Shown here: positions 8,745 through 17,284 of the stretch, piece by piece
Numbering within the stretch: the first letter of the stretch is position 1
Layout of the letters: every line of letters begins with the position of its first letter
Assembly: GCF_026343115.1 (NCBI RefSeq)
Contig: NZ_JAPEMC010000002.1
Span: 1-64,000, forward strand
Source of the DNA: Streptomyces sp. NBC_00102
Lineage (GTDB): Bacteria > Actinomycetota > Actinomycetes > Streptomycetales > Streptomycetaceae
Direction: 5' to 3'
DNA length: 64,000 nucleotides
Program-made: the position numbers and the translations under genes
The notes under the pieces: generated by a model
The model's database searches: none
The model's input: only the letters and a program-made list of their open reading frames with translations
What the model was told of the DNA's origin: nothing

Positions 8745-8774
8745 GCGGAGCCCGGCAGCCTTGCCGGGCTCCGC
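8745..8774. terminator. Perfect 13-bp-stem hairpin
   Basis: GCGGAGCCCGGCA pairs perfectly with TGCCGGGCTCCGC across a four-base loop. It lies about 60 bases after the dehydrogenase pseudogene and is followed by a short T-poor stretch, so it is probably that gene's old terminator. Confidence 0.7.
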
Positions 8775-8896
8775 TCAGCCATGAGGCTGCGCCTGTCACG
8801 ACGGCCCGGGAACCCGGCACACCGGCCGGCCGGGCAAGAGCCCCCGCTGAGGCAGGTGCTCGCCGCCCGTCAGCGGCTGTGAACCGCCTCGCCATC

Positions 8897-9000
8897 GCCC
8901 TTGAGTAGTAGAGGGGCAGCGGTTAACGGTGAGATTGATCTTGGCCTGCATCCAATTTGGCTCGCTGGGTGACCAGGCGCTGGCGGAGGTCGAGTTCCTC
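8897..9000 (+). repeat. 104-bp direct repeat, copy A (resolvase 3' end)
   Basis: This segment recurs in the same orientation at 12130-12233 with about six mismatches. It covers the last 26 codons of the leftward serine-recombinase remnant (ELDLRQRLVTQRAKLDAG) and a short piece downstream. The two copies bracket the Tn3-family relic and a RapZ-C-like fragment. Confidence 0.85.
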
Positions 9001-9603
9001 GGGGGTGAGCGGGTCGCTGGGGCGACGGATCTGTACGCGGGTGGGTCGTAGCGGTAGGTCGGCATCCTCCTCGGCGAGGGCTGCGGCCTCCTCGGCGTCG
9101 GCGAGTGCCCGGTAGACCGAGGCGACCGAGGGGTGCTCGCCGGCGTTCTTGCCGGTCTTGATGACGAGCTTCTTGGCGATCTCCGGGACAGGGGTGCCCT
9201 TGTCCTTGAGCGCGATAGCAAAGGTGAGCATGTCGTCGTCGATGACCTTCGGCCGGCCGCCGTGGTTGCCCTTGCGGGCGGCGGTCTGCTGGCCCTCCAG
9301 GGTCTTCTCCCGGATGTAGTTGCGGTCGAGCTGGGCGGCGACGGCGAGGACTGCGAAGAGCATCGAGCCCATGCCGCCCGGGTCGTAGACGCCGGTGAGC
9401 GGGCCGGTGAGGAGTTCGAGCCGGATGCCGGCGCCCTCCAGGTCGGCGGAGAGCTGCATCAGCTCGGCGGCGTTGCGGGCCAGGCGCTTCATCTCGTGGA
9501 CGGTCAGGATGACGACCTGGTCGGGGGCCGTCTCCTTGAACTCGGTGGCGAGCTTGAGGGCCGCGGCCATCTCGGGGCGGTGCTTGACCCGGGTGCTGAT
9601 CTT
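8923..9603 (-). pseudogene. Serine resolvase/invertase lacking its N-terminus
   Basis: The readable product runs from KISTRVKHRPE through VILTVHEMKRLARNAAELM and GGMGSMLFAVLAVAAQLDRNYIREKT to a C-terminal helix-turn-helix region (KGNHGGRPKVID, VPEIAKKL, SVASVYRALA). These are the late part of the resolvase catalytic domain and the DNA-binding domain. The first roughly 50 residues, including the catalytic serine, are missing: the frame is cut exactly where the 38-bp Tn3-type inverted repeat begins at 9604. In Tn3-family elements such a gene would resolve cointegrates; this copy is inactive. An ATG at 9570 exists but is internal to the family alignment. Confidence 0.8.
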
Positions 9604-9641
9604 GGGGGTCGAGGAACATCCATGCCAGATCGTGCGCTAAG
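9604..9641 (+). repeat. Left 38-bp terminal inverted repeat
   Basis: Begins GGGGGTCGAGG and ends GCGCTAAG, with its outer end directly abutting the cut resolvase frame. It is the inverted partner of 11826-11863 with two mismatches. Confidence 0.85.
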
Positions 9642-9730
9642 GGCGGCCCGGTTACGGGAGGCCGTTGACCTGGACTGATCGTGGGCCTGAATCTTCGCGG
9701 GTCGATGTTGTCGATCTTCGGAGGGCCGTT

Positions 9731-11040
9731 GTGGCGGTCGAGTTTCTGACGGATGAGCAGGCGTCTCGGTACGGGGCGTTCTGCGGCGCCCCGGCGCGGG
9801 CGGAGCTGGAGCGGTTCTTCTTCCTGGACGACGCGGATCGGGAGAAGGTGCAGGCGAAGCGGCGGGCGCACAACCGGCTGGGCTTCGCGGTGCAGCTGAC
9901 GACGGTGCGGTTCCTGGGGCGGTTCATGCCGGACCCGCGGCAGGTGCCGGGGGAGGTGGCGGAGTACCTGGCCGAGCAGCTGGGGATCGCGGACGCCTCG
10001 GTGTTGGCGGAGTACGGCGAGCGCGACGGGACGGCTCGCTCGCACGCCGGGGAGATTCAGCAGGACGGCGGCTGGCGGGACTTCGCCGAGGTCCGGGACG
10101 AGCTGGTGCGGTGGCTGGACGCGAGGGCGTGGACGACCGGGGAGGGGCCGAAGGCGCTGTTCGACGCGGCAGTGGCCTGGCTGCGCGAGCGGCGGGTGCT
10201 GCTGCCGGGAGTGAGCCGGTTCGCCCGGCTGGTGGCGTCGGTGCGGGAAGCGGCGAACCAGCGGCTGTGGGACACCCTGCATGGCCTGCTCACGCCCGGG
10301 CAGCGGGCGGCGCTGGACGAGCTGCTGACAGTGCCGGCCGGGGCGCGGGTCTCGGAGCTGGACCGGCTGCGGCGCGGGCCGGTGCGGGTGTCGGGACCGC
10401 AGATGAAGGCCGCGCTGGAGCGCGCCCAGGAGATCGCCGCTCTGGGCATGGGCGAGGTCGACGTGGCCGGGGTGCCGCCGCGCCGGCTGGCGGAGCTGTC
10501 CCGCTACGGCGTGGACGGGAAGGCGTCGCTGCTGCGCCGGCACTCGGACGCGCGGCGGCTGGCCACCTTGCTGGCCACCGCGGTGCACCTGACCACCCGG
10601 GCTGTGGACGACGCGCTGGACCTGCTGGACGTGCTGGTGGCCACCAGGCTGCTGGCGCGGGCGGAGCGGGAGAGTGCGAAGGCGAAGTTGAAGACCCTGC
10701 CGAAGGTGGAGCGGGCCGGCGCGAAGCTCGCCGCCGCGCTGCGGGTGGTGCTGGAGGAGACCGCCGAGCAGGTCGACACCTCCACCGGGGAGATCACCGC
10801 GCCGAAGGTGGCGACGCTGGCGGCGATGTGGGAGGCGATCGAGGCCGTGGTGCCGCGGGGCGAGCTCGCCGCGGCGGTGGCCGCGATGGTCGAGCTGGCG
10901 CCGCCGCTGGACTCGGATGCGGACGAGGCGTGGCGGCGGATGCTGATCAGCCGGTTCGCCACGGTGCGGCCGTTCTTGAAGCTGCTGATGGAGGTGGTGG
11001 ACTTCGACGCGACGGCGGAAGGGGCACCGGTGCTGCGGGC
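9731..11040 (+). pseudogene. tnpA: Tn3-family transposase, N-terminal half only
   Basis: From the GTG at 9731 the product starts VAVEFLTDEQASRYG and continues with ELERFFFLDDADRE, the characteristic N-terminal (DUF4158-type) DNA-binding region of actinomycete Tn3 transposases. It remains colinear for about 435 residues to [12 protein letters not shown]. Full-length proteins are close to 1000 residues, and the whole C-terminal DDE domain is absent here. Beyond about 11,040 the frame runs into antisense recombinase sequence and stops at 11,194. It is therefore catalytically dead. The promoter and start lie just inside the left inverted repeat, as usual for the family. Confidence 0.85.
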
Positions 11041-11042
11041 AG

Positions 11043-11657
11043 CCGGGGCAGCAGCCGGGCGGTGCCCGCGTCCCAGAACACCGTTTCCAGTACGTAGTCG
11101 GCGCGGGTCGCGCTGCGGCGGCGCACTTTCGGCTGGGCGCCCTTCGACTTCACCGGGACCCGGCGGCCGGCCAGGTCCAGGTCCTCAATGTTGACATCCA
11201 GGATCTTCTCGGAGCGGGCGCACGTCTCGTAGAGCATCCGCCACAGGGTCTTCTCCCGCAGGTGGACGTCCCGGCGGGCGATCAGCCGGTCGATCGCCAT
11301 CTTCGAACGCACCGGGGTGTCGGAATCCGGCGGCGGCATCCGCTTCGCCCACACCGGGACCGCCGGCCCGTCGTAGCCGCGCTCGGCGCACCAGCCGGTC
11401 CAGGACAGCACCGCGCCGCGGCGGGCGTTCCAGGTGTTCACCGCCGCAGTGCCCCACAGCAGTTCCAGCGCCTCGCCGATCTCGTCGTCCTGGACGGCGG
11501 CCAGCGGTCGGCCTTCGCCGATCCGCTCGGCGGTCTTCCCGACGGCGATGCCGTAGTTCCGGACGGTGTTCGGGTTCGCCAGCGAGTCGAGGAAGGCGTC
11601 GGCCGCCGTCCGGACGGTCAGCGCCTTCCCGGTCGGCAGCAGCAGGACCGCAGGCAC
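11043..11657 (-). pseudogene. Tyrosine recombinase, N-terminal and partial catalytic domain
   Basis: From the start at 11657 the product has an N-terminal core-binding domain ([20 protein letters not shown], then ERIGEG) and enters the catalytic domain with [21 protein letters not shown], holding the first catalytic Arg region, then [12 protein letters not shown]. It ends at the junction with the tnpA remnant, losing the HxxR and Tyr motifs. A separate C-terminal fragment of the same recombinase type lies at 12815-13123 on the other strand. Recombinases of this type accompany some actinomycete Tn3 elements. Confidence 0.75.
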
Positions 11658-11825
11658 CGTCTCTCCCTTGCCACAGATAACAGGGTCGCTTCACGCAGCG
11701 TGCGGAGAACGTCTCCGCAGGTCGCACTCAGTGATACCGTAGATAATAGGGCGTTATCTGTGGGAAGACTTCACCACCACCCTGCGGCCGACGGTCCGTC
11801 AGCCGTCCACCAGCCACGATCCGGG

Positions 11826-11863
11826 CTTAGCGCACGATCCGGCATGGATGTTCCTCAACCCCC
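11826..11863 (-). repeat. Right 38-bp terminal inverted repeat
   Basis: Reads CTTAGCGCACGATCC at its inner side and ends CCCCC at its outer side; it is the inverted partner of 9604-9641. Only two bases separate it from the stop codon of the RapZ-C-like fragment to its right. Confidence 0.85.
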
Positions 11864-11865
11864 GG

Positions 11866-12129
11866 TCAGCGCTGGACGACGTCCTTGGCGAGATCGCGGT
11901 GGATCAGGTCCACCACGACGTCGCGGCCGGTGAACTGCCGGGCGGAGTCGCCCAGTCCGTAGGTGGCGGCCTCCTCGACGTCTCCGGCGACCACGGCGCG
12001 CAGGGCCATCGCCGTGGTGGCGGCGCGGTGGCGTCCGCCGGCGCACTGCGTGACCACGGTGAGCGGGGCGGCGGTGGGTCCGGCCAGGTACGCCTCGATC
12101 TGCAGCGCGGTCGCGGCGAGCAGGGGCCC
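11866..12129 (-). pseudogene. RapZ C-terminal-domain-like fragment
   Basis: The leftward frame gives about 85 residues ending in a natural stop at 11866. It contains VTQCAGGRHRAATTAMAL and ends VVVDLIHRDLAKDVVQR, patterns resembling the RapZ C-terminal domain (a CTGGRHRS-type loop and a terminal HRD motif) found in some actinomycete mobile-element ATPase-like proteins. The N-terminal part is absent because the sequence joins the second resolvase 3' end at 12130. The family call is tentative; the truncation is clear. Confidence 0.45.
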
Positions 12130-12233
12130 GCCCTTGAGTAGTAGAGGAGCAGCGGTTAACGGTGAGATTGATCTTGACCTGCATTCAGCTCGGCTCGCTG
12201 GGTGACCAGGCGCTGGCGGAGGTCGAGTTCCTC
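12130..12233 (+). repeat. 104-bp direct repeat, copy B (orphan resolvase 3' end)
   Basis: Matches 8897-9000 with about six differences. On the minus strand it encodes the resolvase tail (EELDLRQRLVTQRAELNAG) with no resolvase body attached. Sequence identity ends abruptly at 12233, where unrelated DNA follows. Confidence 0.85.
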
Positions 12234-12399
12234 ACAGGGGGCCCAGAAAGTCCAGTGCCCGGTCTTGGCCGTGCTCCCGTCATTCCTTCGGGTGGCTCTG
12301 CGGCCTGGTTCGGAGTGCGACCCAGGGAACCGCGAGATGGTGGCGGGGAAACTGATCGCAGAGGACGAGGAGCTCCCGTAGCAGTTCAGGACACCGACC

Positions 12400-12815
12400 A
12401 GGTGCAGCAGGCCCGACGGAACGCCGAGGCCGCCCGCCACACGATGTACGCCGCAGCCGACGACAAGGCCAAGCTGGAGAAGGCGGCCAAGGCCGCTCGC
12501 ACGGTCGCCGACAGCACGGCGAACATGCCGGGCGGGCACACGGTGGCGGAGGCCGCCGCCAGGGCCGAGCAGGGGGCCAAGGCCCTGGATTTTGGGGCGG
12601 TTTACGCAGCCGTGACTGAAGCCGCCGAGGCTGCGTACTCCATCCTTCCCAACTGGGAGACGGGTCCGGCCCGCACGGATGCTGAAGCGGCCAAGCAGGC
12701 CGGCATGGAGGCCGCGTCCGCCGACCGCGCCAAGGACTTCGAGTCGGCCACCGCGGCGTCGCGTGCGGCGGACGAGGCGCTGGCACTCGCCGAGAAGGAA
12801 GCCGCGAGGGTCTAG
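12400..12815 (+). CDS. Alanine-rich helical protein fragment, unknown
   Basis: The open frame extends from 12162, but its first part merely reads through the repeat. Residues from about the GTG at 12400 look like real protein: Ala/Glu/Lys-rich heptad-like segments ([49 protein letters not shown]), predicting long helices or coiled coil. There is one less polar central stretch ([20 protein letters not shown]). No start is well supported by a ribosome site, so it may be the C-terminal remnant of a larger element protein. No family is recognised. Confidence 0.35.
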
Positions 12816-13123
12816 CCGGTGCCCGGCTCAGCCCGCGCGATGTGTGCCCGGACGCTGGGCTGGCACGGCTCTCCTGCAGCCAGGCACGCGCGCTGCTCGA
12901 TGAGCGCACCGCCGTCGGCGGTGCGCCGGGCACGGGCTGGGACCTGCACGAGTACTGCCATGCCGGGCTCACCTGCCTCGGCGGACAGGGAGCCTCAGAG
13001 CTGATGCTGTTGGCCAAGTCCCGGCAAGAGAAGGCCGAGAACGTCCGCCGGTACTTCAAGCCCTCGGCGGAGGCCATCGCGGGCGTCACCAGGCTGCTGG
13101 CGCCCGGGGACGCCCGGCGCTGA
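12815..13123 (+). pseudogene. Tyrosine recombinase C-terminal fragment with altered catalytic Arg
   Basis: The roughly 95-residue product reads [57 protein letters not shown], then LLAPGDARR. It matches the end of the recombinase type seen at 11043-11657. The catalytic HxxR box, normally HEYRH in this group, reads HEYCH: a single CGC to TGC change would explain the lost arginine. The Tyr nucleophile (RRYF) is present. With no N-terminal domain it is inactive. Confidence 0.7.
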
Positions 13124-13185
13124 CCGGTCGCCGTGGTGAACGTTTCTGCCGCCGTCGGCTGCGGTAACCGGTGAGGATTCGTGGC

Positions 13186-13680
13186 CTACACGATGCCCAG
13201 GACGATGCTGCTGGCGGGGGCGGAGTTGCGGAGGTAGTTGACGAGGCCGCCGTGGAATTCCTGACGGTGGAGCCCGCCGTCGCGGTTGCCGTGGAGCCGG
13301 GTGAAGTCTTCCTGCGCGGTGGCTTCGTCGCCGCCCGCGGCCGTGTAGTAGCGCACGAATTTGTCCTTGGTCACTTCGCCGAAACCGAACGCGGAGGCGA
13401 ACACGCGCCCGGACAGGAGGTCGAACTCCCTCAGGGTTGTGGCGTTCAGCGCGTCGACGAACTGCTGCTTGGACAGGGTGGGCCGGTTCTCGCTGCGGCT
13501 CTGCACCGCCTGCCAGAACTCGTGGAACGCCTTTTGGAGGTCGTGGACGTTTGTGTCGGAATTGTGGGAGAGGCGCGAGACCAGGTTGTCGAAGCTGTGC
13601 TTGCCGACGACGTCGTTCCGGTCGGGGTCAAGGGCGTCGAAGAGTTCCTGGAAACGCTGGGATTTGAAATCAGTGGCCAC
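13186..13680 (-). CDS. EF-hand (calerythrin-like) calcium-binding protein
   Basis: 164 residues from a GTG at 13680 with GAAAGG eight bases upstream. The helical pattern and length match bacterial calerythrin-type EF-hand proteins. Loops resembling EF hands occur at about residues 18-30 (DPDRNDVVGKHSF) and about 130-142 (HGNRDGGLHRQEF), while the two middle hands are degenerate. The first position of the last loop is His rather than Asp, so calcium affinity may be reduced. It is cytosolic with no signal peptide. It is isolated between mobile-element debris and a tectonin fragment; a calcium-buffering or sensing role is what the family suggests. Confidence 0.7.
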   Translation of the reverse strand: MATDFKSQRFQELFDALDPDRNDVVGKHSFDNLVSRLSHNSDTNVHDLQKAFHEFWQAVQSRSENRPTLSKQQFVDALNATTLREFDLLSGRVFASAFGFGEVTKDKFVRYYTAAGGDEATAQEDFTRLHGNRDGGLHRQEFHGGLVNYLRNSAPASSIVLGIV

Positions 13681-13817
13681 AGGGAGGGCCTTTCTCGGCA
13701 GGATGGTCGGGATGCGGGGCGGGGCCCGCGTCAGGCTTACTCGCCCGCCCCGCCCGTTGCCCGTCGCCGGGGGGCCATTCGGGTGATTGCGGAGGTCATG
13801 ATCATCCGCAGGGGTGA

Positions 13818-13967
13818 ACGCGGCTGGGACGCTGCGCGGGCGGCAGGAGTCCCTGGAACCAGATCACCGGCAGCCTCTCCGACATCGGTGCCGCCGCCGA
13901 CGGATCCGTCTGGGGCGTCAACCGCAACGGCAACATCTACCGCTACACAGGCGACCGCCAGGACTGA
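13818..13967 (+). pseudogene. Tectonin beta-propeller fragment (last blade)
   Basis: After a stop at 13815 the frame reads about 49 residues, ending WNQITGSLSDIGAAADG, SVWGVNRNGNIYRYTGD and a stop. This is a textbook tectonin repeat (W-x-x-I-x-G, then VWGVN and IYRYTG). Only the final blade survives; tectonin proteins normally carry four to six. It is the third propeller type in this accessory stretch, after FG-GAP and NHL. Confidence 0.7.
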
Positions 13968-14304
13968 CCGCTCCAGCCACGTGACGTGGGCCCAGCTCCC
14001 ACCGTGCCCCGAGATGACCCCGGCCCGGGCGGACGCTGTCCGGCGCCACGGCGCCGACGAAGGACGCGGAGACGTATCACCATCGGCAGGACGGATACGG
14101 CACAGGACCTCGGAGCAGGCCCGGGCGGGCGGACGGCACCCACCTCGTGCCGGGCTCCCAACCGGAGCGAAGGTGCACCCCCATACGGAGGGGGTTGAGC
14201 GTTTCGCGGGCCCGGAGCACCCGGAGCCGCGACATGATCAGGGCATCCCGTCCGCGTCCGGCGGCAGGACCTGTTCCCTGTGTGTCGCCGAAGGGTGGTC
14301 CCTC
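13968..14304. other. Gap without recognisable gene
   Basis: This 337-base, very GC-rich stretch lies between the tectonin remnant and the DUF4239-like gene. It has open frames in several phases but none resembles a protein. It must contain the promoter of the downstream gene; no boxes were assigned. Confidence 0.4.
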
Positions 14305-15105
14305 ATGGTCCTCGTCATCGTCGTCGCCCTCATCGCCCTGCTCGCGGGCCTCGCGGCGAACCGGTGGCTGCGTCCCCGGCTCCTCAGCGAGGACGACGAC
14401 TCCGGGATGGCGGTCAAGGACCTCGTCGGCCCCCTCCTCACACTGACCGTGCTGCTCCTCGCGTTCGTACTGGTCACGGCGAACGGCTCCTACGGCAAGG
14501 CGGAGGTCGCCTCGCGCGGCGAGGCAAAGGCTCTGGACCAGCTCGTCGAGATCGCCGAGTACGCGCCCGCGGAGCAGCGGGCACAAATCCAGGCCGGCGC
14601 GGTCTGCTACGCCCGTGCCGTGCGGGCCAAGGAGTGGCCGGCGATGTCCGACGGCAACGGCTCGTCGGCACCCAGCGTGTGGTCCACCGACTTCCGCAAG
14701 ACGTTCCGCACGCTGCAGGACAAACCGGTCTTCGGGATGCTGATCGCCGCCGACAACAAGCGCTCCGACGAGCGCGAGGAGCGCCTGACCCAGGCGAGCG
14801 CGAGCATCCCGAGCGCCATCTTCTGGTTCCTGCTGGCCACCCTCTTCATCACGGTGGTGGCCCTCGGTGTCTGCCTGCCGAGGAAGAACAACCGGGGCCA
14901 GCTGATCACCCTCACGGTGATCACCGCGCTGCTGACGACGATGCTGGTCATCATCCGCGACGTCGACCGGCCCTTCGGCGGCATCATCGACGTGACCCCG
15001 ACGGCGATCTCCGAGGTAGAACGGCAGGCCACCCGCGACTTCCTCGCCCACCACCCGGCCTCCGACCTACCCTGCGACGCCGACGGCGTCCGCCGCTCCG
15101 CCTGA
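14305..15105 (+). CDS. DUF4239-like four-helix integral membrane protein
   Basis: 266 residues from an ATG at 14305 with AAGGG nine bases upstream. Predicted membrane helices lie at about residues 1-20 (LVIVVALIALLAGLAA), 45-65 (LTLTVLLLAFVLVTANGSY), 175-197 and 205-225, with a large soluble loop between the second and third. This topology, the GSY/KAEVASRGEAKALDQL segment after helix 2, and the RPFGG motif near helix 4 are typical of actinobacterial DUF4239 (bestrophin-like) proteins of unknown function. It is monocistronic. A channel-like role is suggested only by the bestrophin-like annotation of the family. Confidence 0.75.
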   Translation: MVLVIVVALIALLAGLAANRWLRPRLLSEDDDSGMAVKDLVGPLLTLTVLLLAFVLVTANGSYGKAEVASRGEAKALDQLVEIAEYAPAEQRAQIQAGAVCYARAVRAKEWPAMSDGNGSSAPSVWSTDFRKTFRTLQDKPVFGMLIAADNKRSDEREERLTQASASIPSAIFWFLLATLFITVVALGVCLPRKNNRGQLITLTVITALLTTMLVIIRDVDRPFGGIIDVTPTAISEVERQATRDFLAHHPASDLPCDADGVRRSA

Positions 15106-15598
15106 CTCACCCACCCGCGGCCCCGTGATTTGCGCCGGTCCCCGCCGCAGTACTGGCTCTGGCACGGGCGTCCTTCAGCACTTCGCGCCAGGTTGTTGCC
15201 CGCCGCCCAGAAGTGGGAGGCCGAGGGCCGGTGCGTGCTGGTTGTCGGCCGCGGAGCTACGACGCCCCGCGCCGGCAGCCGCCTACACCGGCTTCGCGAT
15301 GGGCAAGGCCGGCTTCGGCCTCGCCCCGGGAACAGCGTGACGCCGTCGTCGTCCGCGACGATTGCGCCACCGTTCCCGCGATCGGGGAGCTGCCCCGCAG
15401 GGCCCGCTGCCATTCGTCGTGACAGAACCCGGTTGCCGCCGGGATCTTCATTACGGGCGCTGGTGGCTTGGACTCTGGTCGGCACCCTCCCCTTCCATGG
15501 GGCTGAGTCTCCCCTCATAGCGTAGCCGCCGCCTGCAGCCATCCTCCGCCTGAACTCAGCAGGAGTCGGCTCCGCCCCCGCGACGCTGGCCAGAGCCG
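15106..15598. other. Gap with remnant of IS-interrupted gene
   Basis: No complete gene is seen. The right end (about 15540-15602, minus strand) continues the frame of the nuclease-like gene cut by the IS1380 element (LAALASVAGAEPTPAEFRRR). Further left the sequence stops looking like coding DNA, so the rest of that gene has been lost. Confidence 0.45.
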
Positions 15599-17284
15599 CT
15601 AGCCTCGCCGTTTCGGTTGGCCTGAGGCGGCGTCGATGATCGCCAACTGTTGGGTGGCCGAGGTGATTTCGGTGCTGGGGCGTGTCGGAGTCCCGACGCG
15701 GTGGTCGGGTTCTCCGGGTTCTTTCGGGTTGTGGGCGGACGGGGGCTTGCCGGTCAGCTGGCGGGTCGGGGCAGTGCGGCGAGGCGGTGGAAGGCCGTGG
15801 CCAGTTCGTGTCTCCACGGCCAGGTCGCCGATATACGCAGGTGGAGGCGTCGACCGCCGCGGGTGAGGCGTGCGGCGACGTGCAGGAGCCGGTAGCGGAG
15901 TTTCTTCGGCTCGGCGGTGGCCAGCTCCCCGTCCAGAAGGAGGACGCGGGTCCAGGCGAGCAGGTCGATCGCGGTGAGGCTGAGTTCGAGCCAGACGGCG
16001 TTGACGCCGAAGTCTCGGGAGGGGAAGCGGCCGAAGCCGGTGGTCTTGCCGCACCGGATGTGGTCCTCGACAGTGGCATGTCCGCGGTGGCGGACCTCCA
16101 GGAACTGGGCGGAACCGCCGCCGGAGTACGGGGTGTCGGTGAGAAACACCTGATGCCGCAGGCCCTCGTCCTGGTCGAACAGGGACAGCTGGGCTCCGGG
16201 GTGCGGCCGCTCGCGGCGCACGATGATGCGGGTGCCGGCCGGATAACCGTCCAGATCGACCATGCCGGTCAGCTCGGCTACCTCGGCACCATCACGCAGA
16301 GTCCCGTCCTGGTCAAGGGCGGGATACCAAAGGCGCTCAGGCATGGCCCGGACAGCGCGGCGGACCGGCTCGGTGACCGCGTATCCGACCGAGAAGAAGG
16401 TACGGATTCCTCGTTTCCGCACGTCGCGGACGTGGGCGAGGAAGGCTTTCGCGGATCCGGCACTGTCGGTGCGGACGAGGATGTCGGTGCCGTGCCGATG
16501 CGCGTCCGGGATTTGCGCGAGGGCGTCGTCCAACACCGCGATGTGGTCGGCGGCGGTGTTGGCACCGGCGTTTCCAGGACGCAGTCGGCCCGACAGTGCC
16601 TCGCCGGTGTTGGCCAGGAAGCACAGCAGCGGGTGGAAGCCGAAGCCGCCTTTATAGGTGGGTGCGGCCAGCTCCTTCTCGGAGTGGCAGGTGATCAGCG
16701 TGGCGTCGAGGTCCAGGACCAGCCCGGGCAGAATACGTCCCGCGGCCCGGGCCGTGAGTATGCCCTCGCCTTGCTCGGCGGCCTGCAGCCAGGCAACTTC
16801 CCGGGCTTGGGCACGCGCCGAGCGCAGAGAAGCCAGTGTCCTTGCATCCGTGTCGGCGAGCAGTCGCCAGGCCGTTGGTGTCGAGGCGACCGAACCGAAC
16901 ACCCCTACCTGGTCCCGCAGTACGGCCAGGTCCGCGATGGCCTCACCGCCGTCGGCGAGCATCACTGCCAGGTCAGTGGCAATCCGGCCCGGATCATGCC
17001 CGGTCCCACGCGGCCGAAGCGGCCTGAGCGCGGTGGAGTACGCGGCGGTGAGCCCGGTGGCATCAGCGAGATCAGCCAGCAACCGTGCCCCGGCATGACC
17101 GACCACCCCCGAACCATCCGCGCTGACCTGAATCTTGGGACGCAACCCGATAGCCTGCACGTAGAAAGTGCCCTCCGCCTGGACCGACAGAACCCCTCAG
17201 CAAGGTTCATCGTCCCAGGTCAGGAAGGCACTTTCGCGTTTCCGCCCCAACAGCTCCCGTAACCAAACGAAACGGCGAGGCTAG
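15599..17284. mobile_element. IS1380-family insertion sequence, intact, with CTAG target duplication
   Basis: The element proper spans 15603-17280 (1678 bp). Its ends begin with the inverted repeat CCTCGCCGTTTCG-TTGG (one mismatch over about 18 bases), and each end is flanked by CTAG (15599-15602 and 17281-17284), consistent with a 4-bp target duplication. It carries one full-length transposase gene. Near-perfect ends, an intact target duplication and an intact gene indicate a recent, potentially active copy. Confidence 0.85.
15754..17160 (-). CDS. IS1380-family DDE transposase
   Basis: 468 residues, full length for the family (about 450-480). It opens GLRPKIQVSADGSGVVGHAG, with LVLDLDATLITCHSEKE (first catalytic Asp region), a KGGFGFHPLLCFL segment, DILVRTDSAGSAKAFLAHV (second Asp) and a C-terminal AVWLELSLTAIDLLAW region, all diagnostic for IS1380/Tnp_DDE_group 1 enzymes. 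There are no frameshifts. It catalyses cut-and-paste movement of the surrounding element. Confidence 0.93.
   Translation of the reverse strand: MQAIGLRPKIQVSADGSGVVGHAGARLLADLADATGLTAAYSTALRPLRPRGTGHDPGRIATDLAVMLADGGEAIADLAVLRDQVGVFGSVASTPTAWRLLADTDARTLASLRSARAQAREVAWLQAAEQGEGILTARAAGRILPGLVLDLDATLITCHSEKELAAPTYKGGFGFHPLLCFLANTGEALSGRLRPGNAGANTAADHIAVLDDALAQIPDAHRHGTDILVRTDSAGSAKAFLAHVRDVRKRGIRTFFSVGYAVTEPVRRAVRAMPERLWYPALDQDGTLRDGAEVAELTGMVDLDGYPAGTRIIVRRERPHPGAQLSLFDQDEGLRHQVFLTDTPYSGGGSAQFLEVRHRGHATVEDHIRCGKTTGFGRFPSRDFGVNAVWLELSLTAIDLLAWTRVLLLDGELATAEPKKLRYRLLHVAARLTRGGRRLHLRISATWPWRHELATAFHRLAALPRPAS

Larger units (their letters stand above)
9604..11863. mobile_element. Tn3-family transposon relic with 38-bp inverted repeats
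   Basis: The element is about 2.26 kb, bounded by 38-base inverted repeats (9604-9641 and 11826-11863; 36 of 38 identical) that start GGGG and end TAAG as in Tn3-family ends. Inside are a truncated tnpA reading inward from the left and a truncated tyrosine-recombinase gene reading inward from the right. Both stop at one junction near 11,040. Flanking five-base sequences (ATCTT left, GGTCA right) do not match, so no target duplication remains and one flank was rearranged. With both ends intact it could still be mobilised by a related transposase acting in trans, but it encodes no complete enzyme. Confidence 0.8.
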
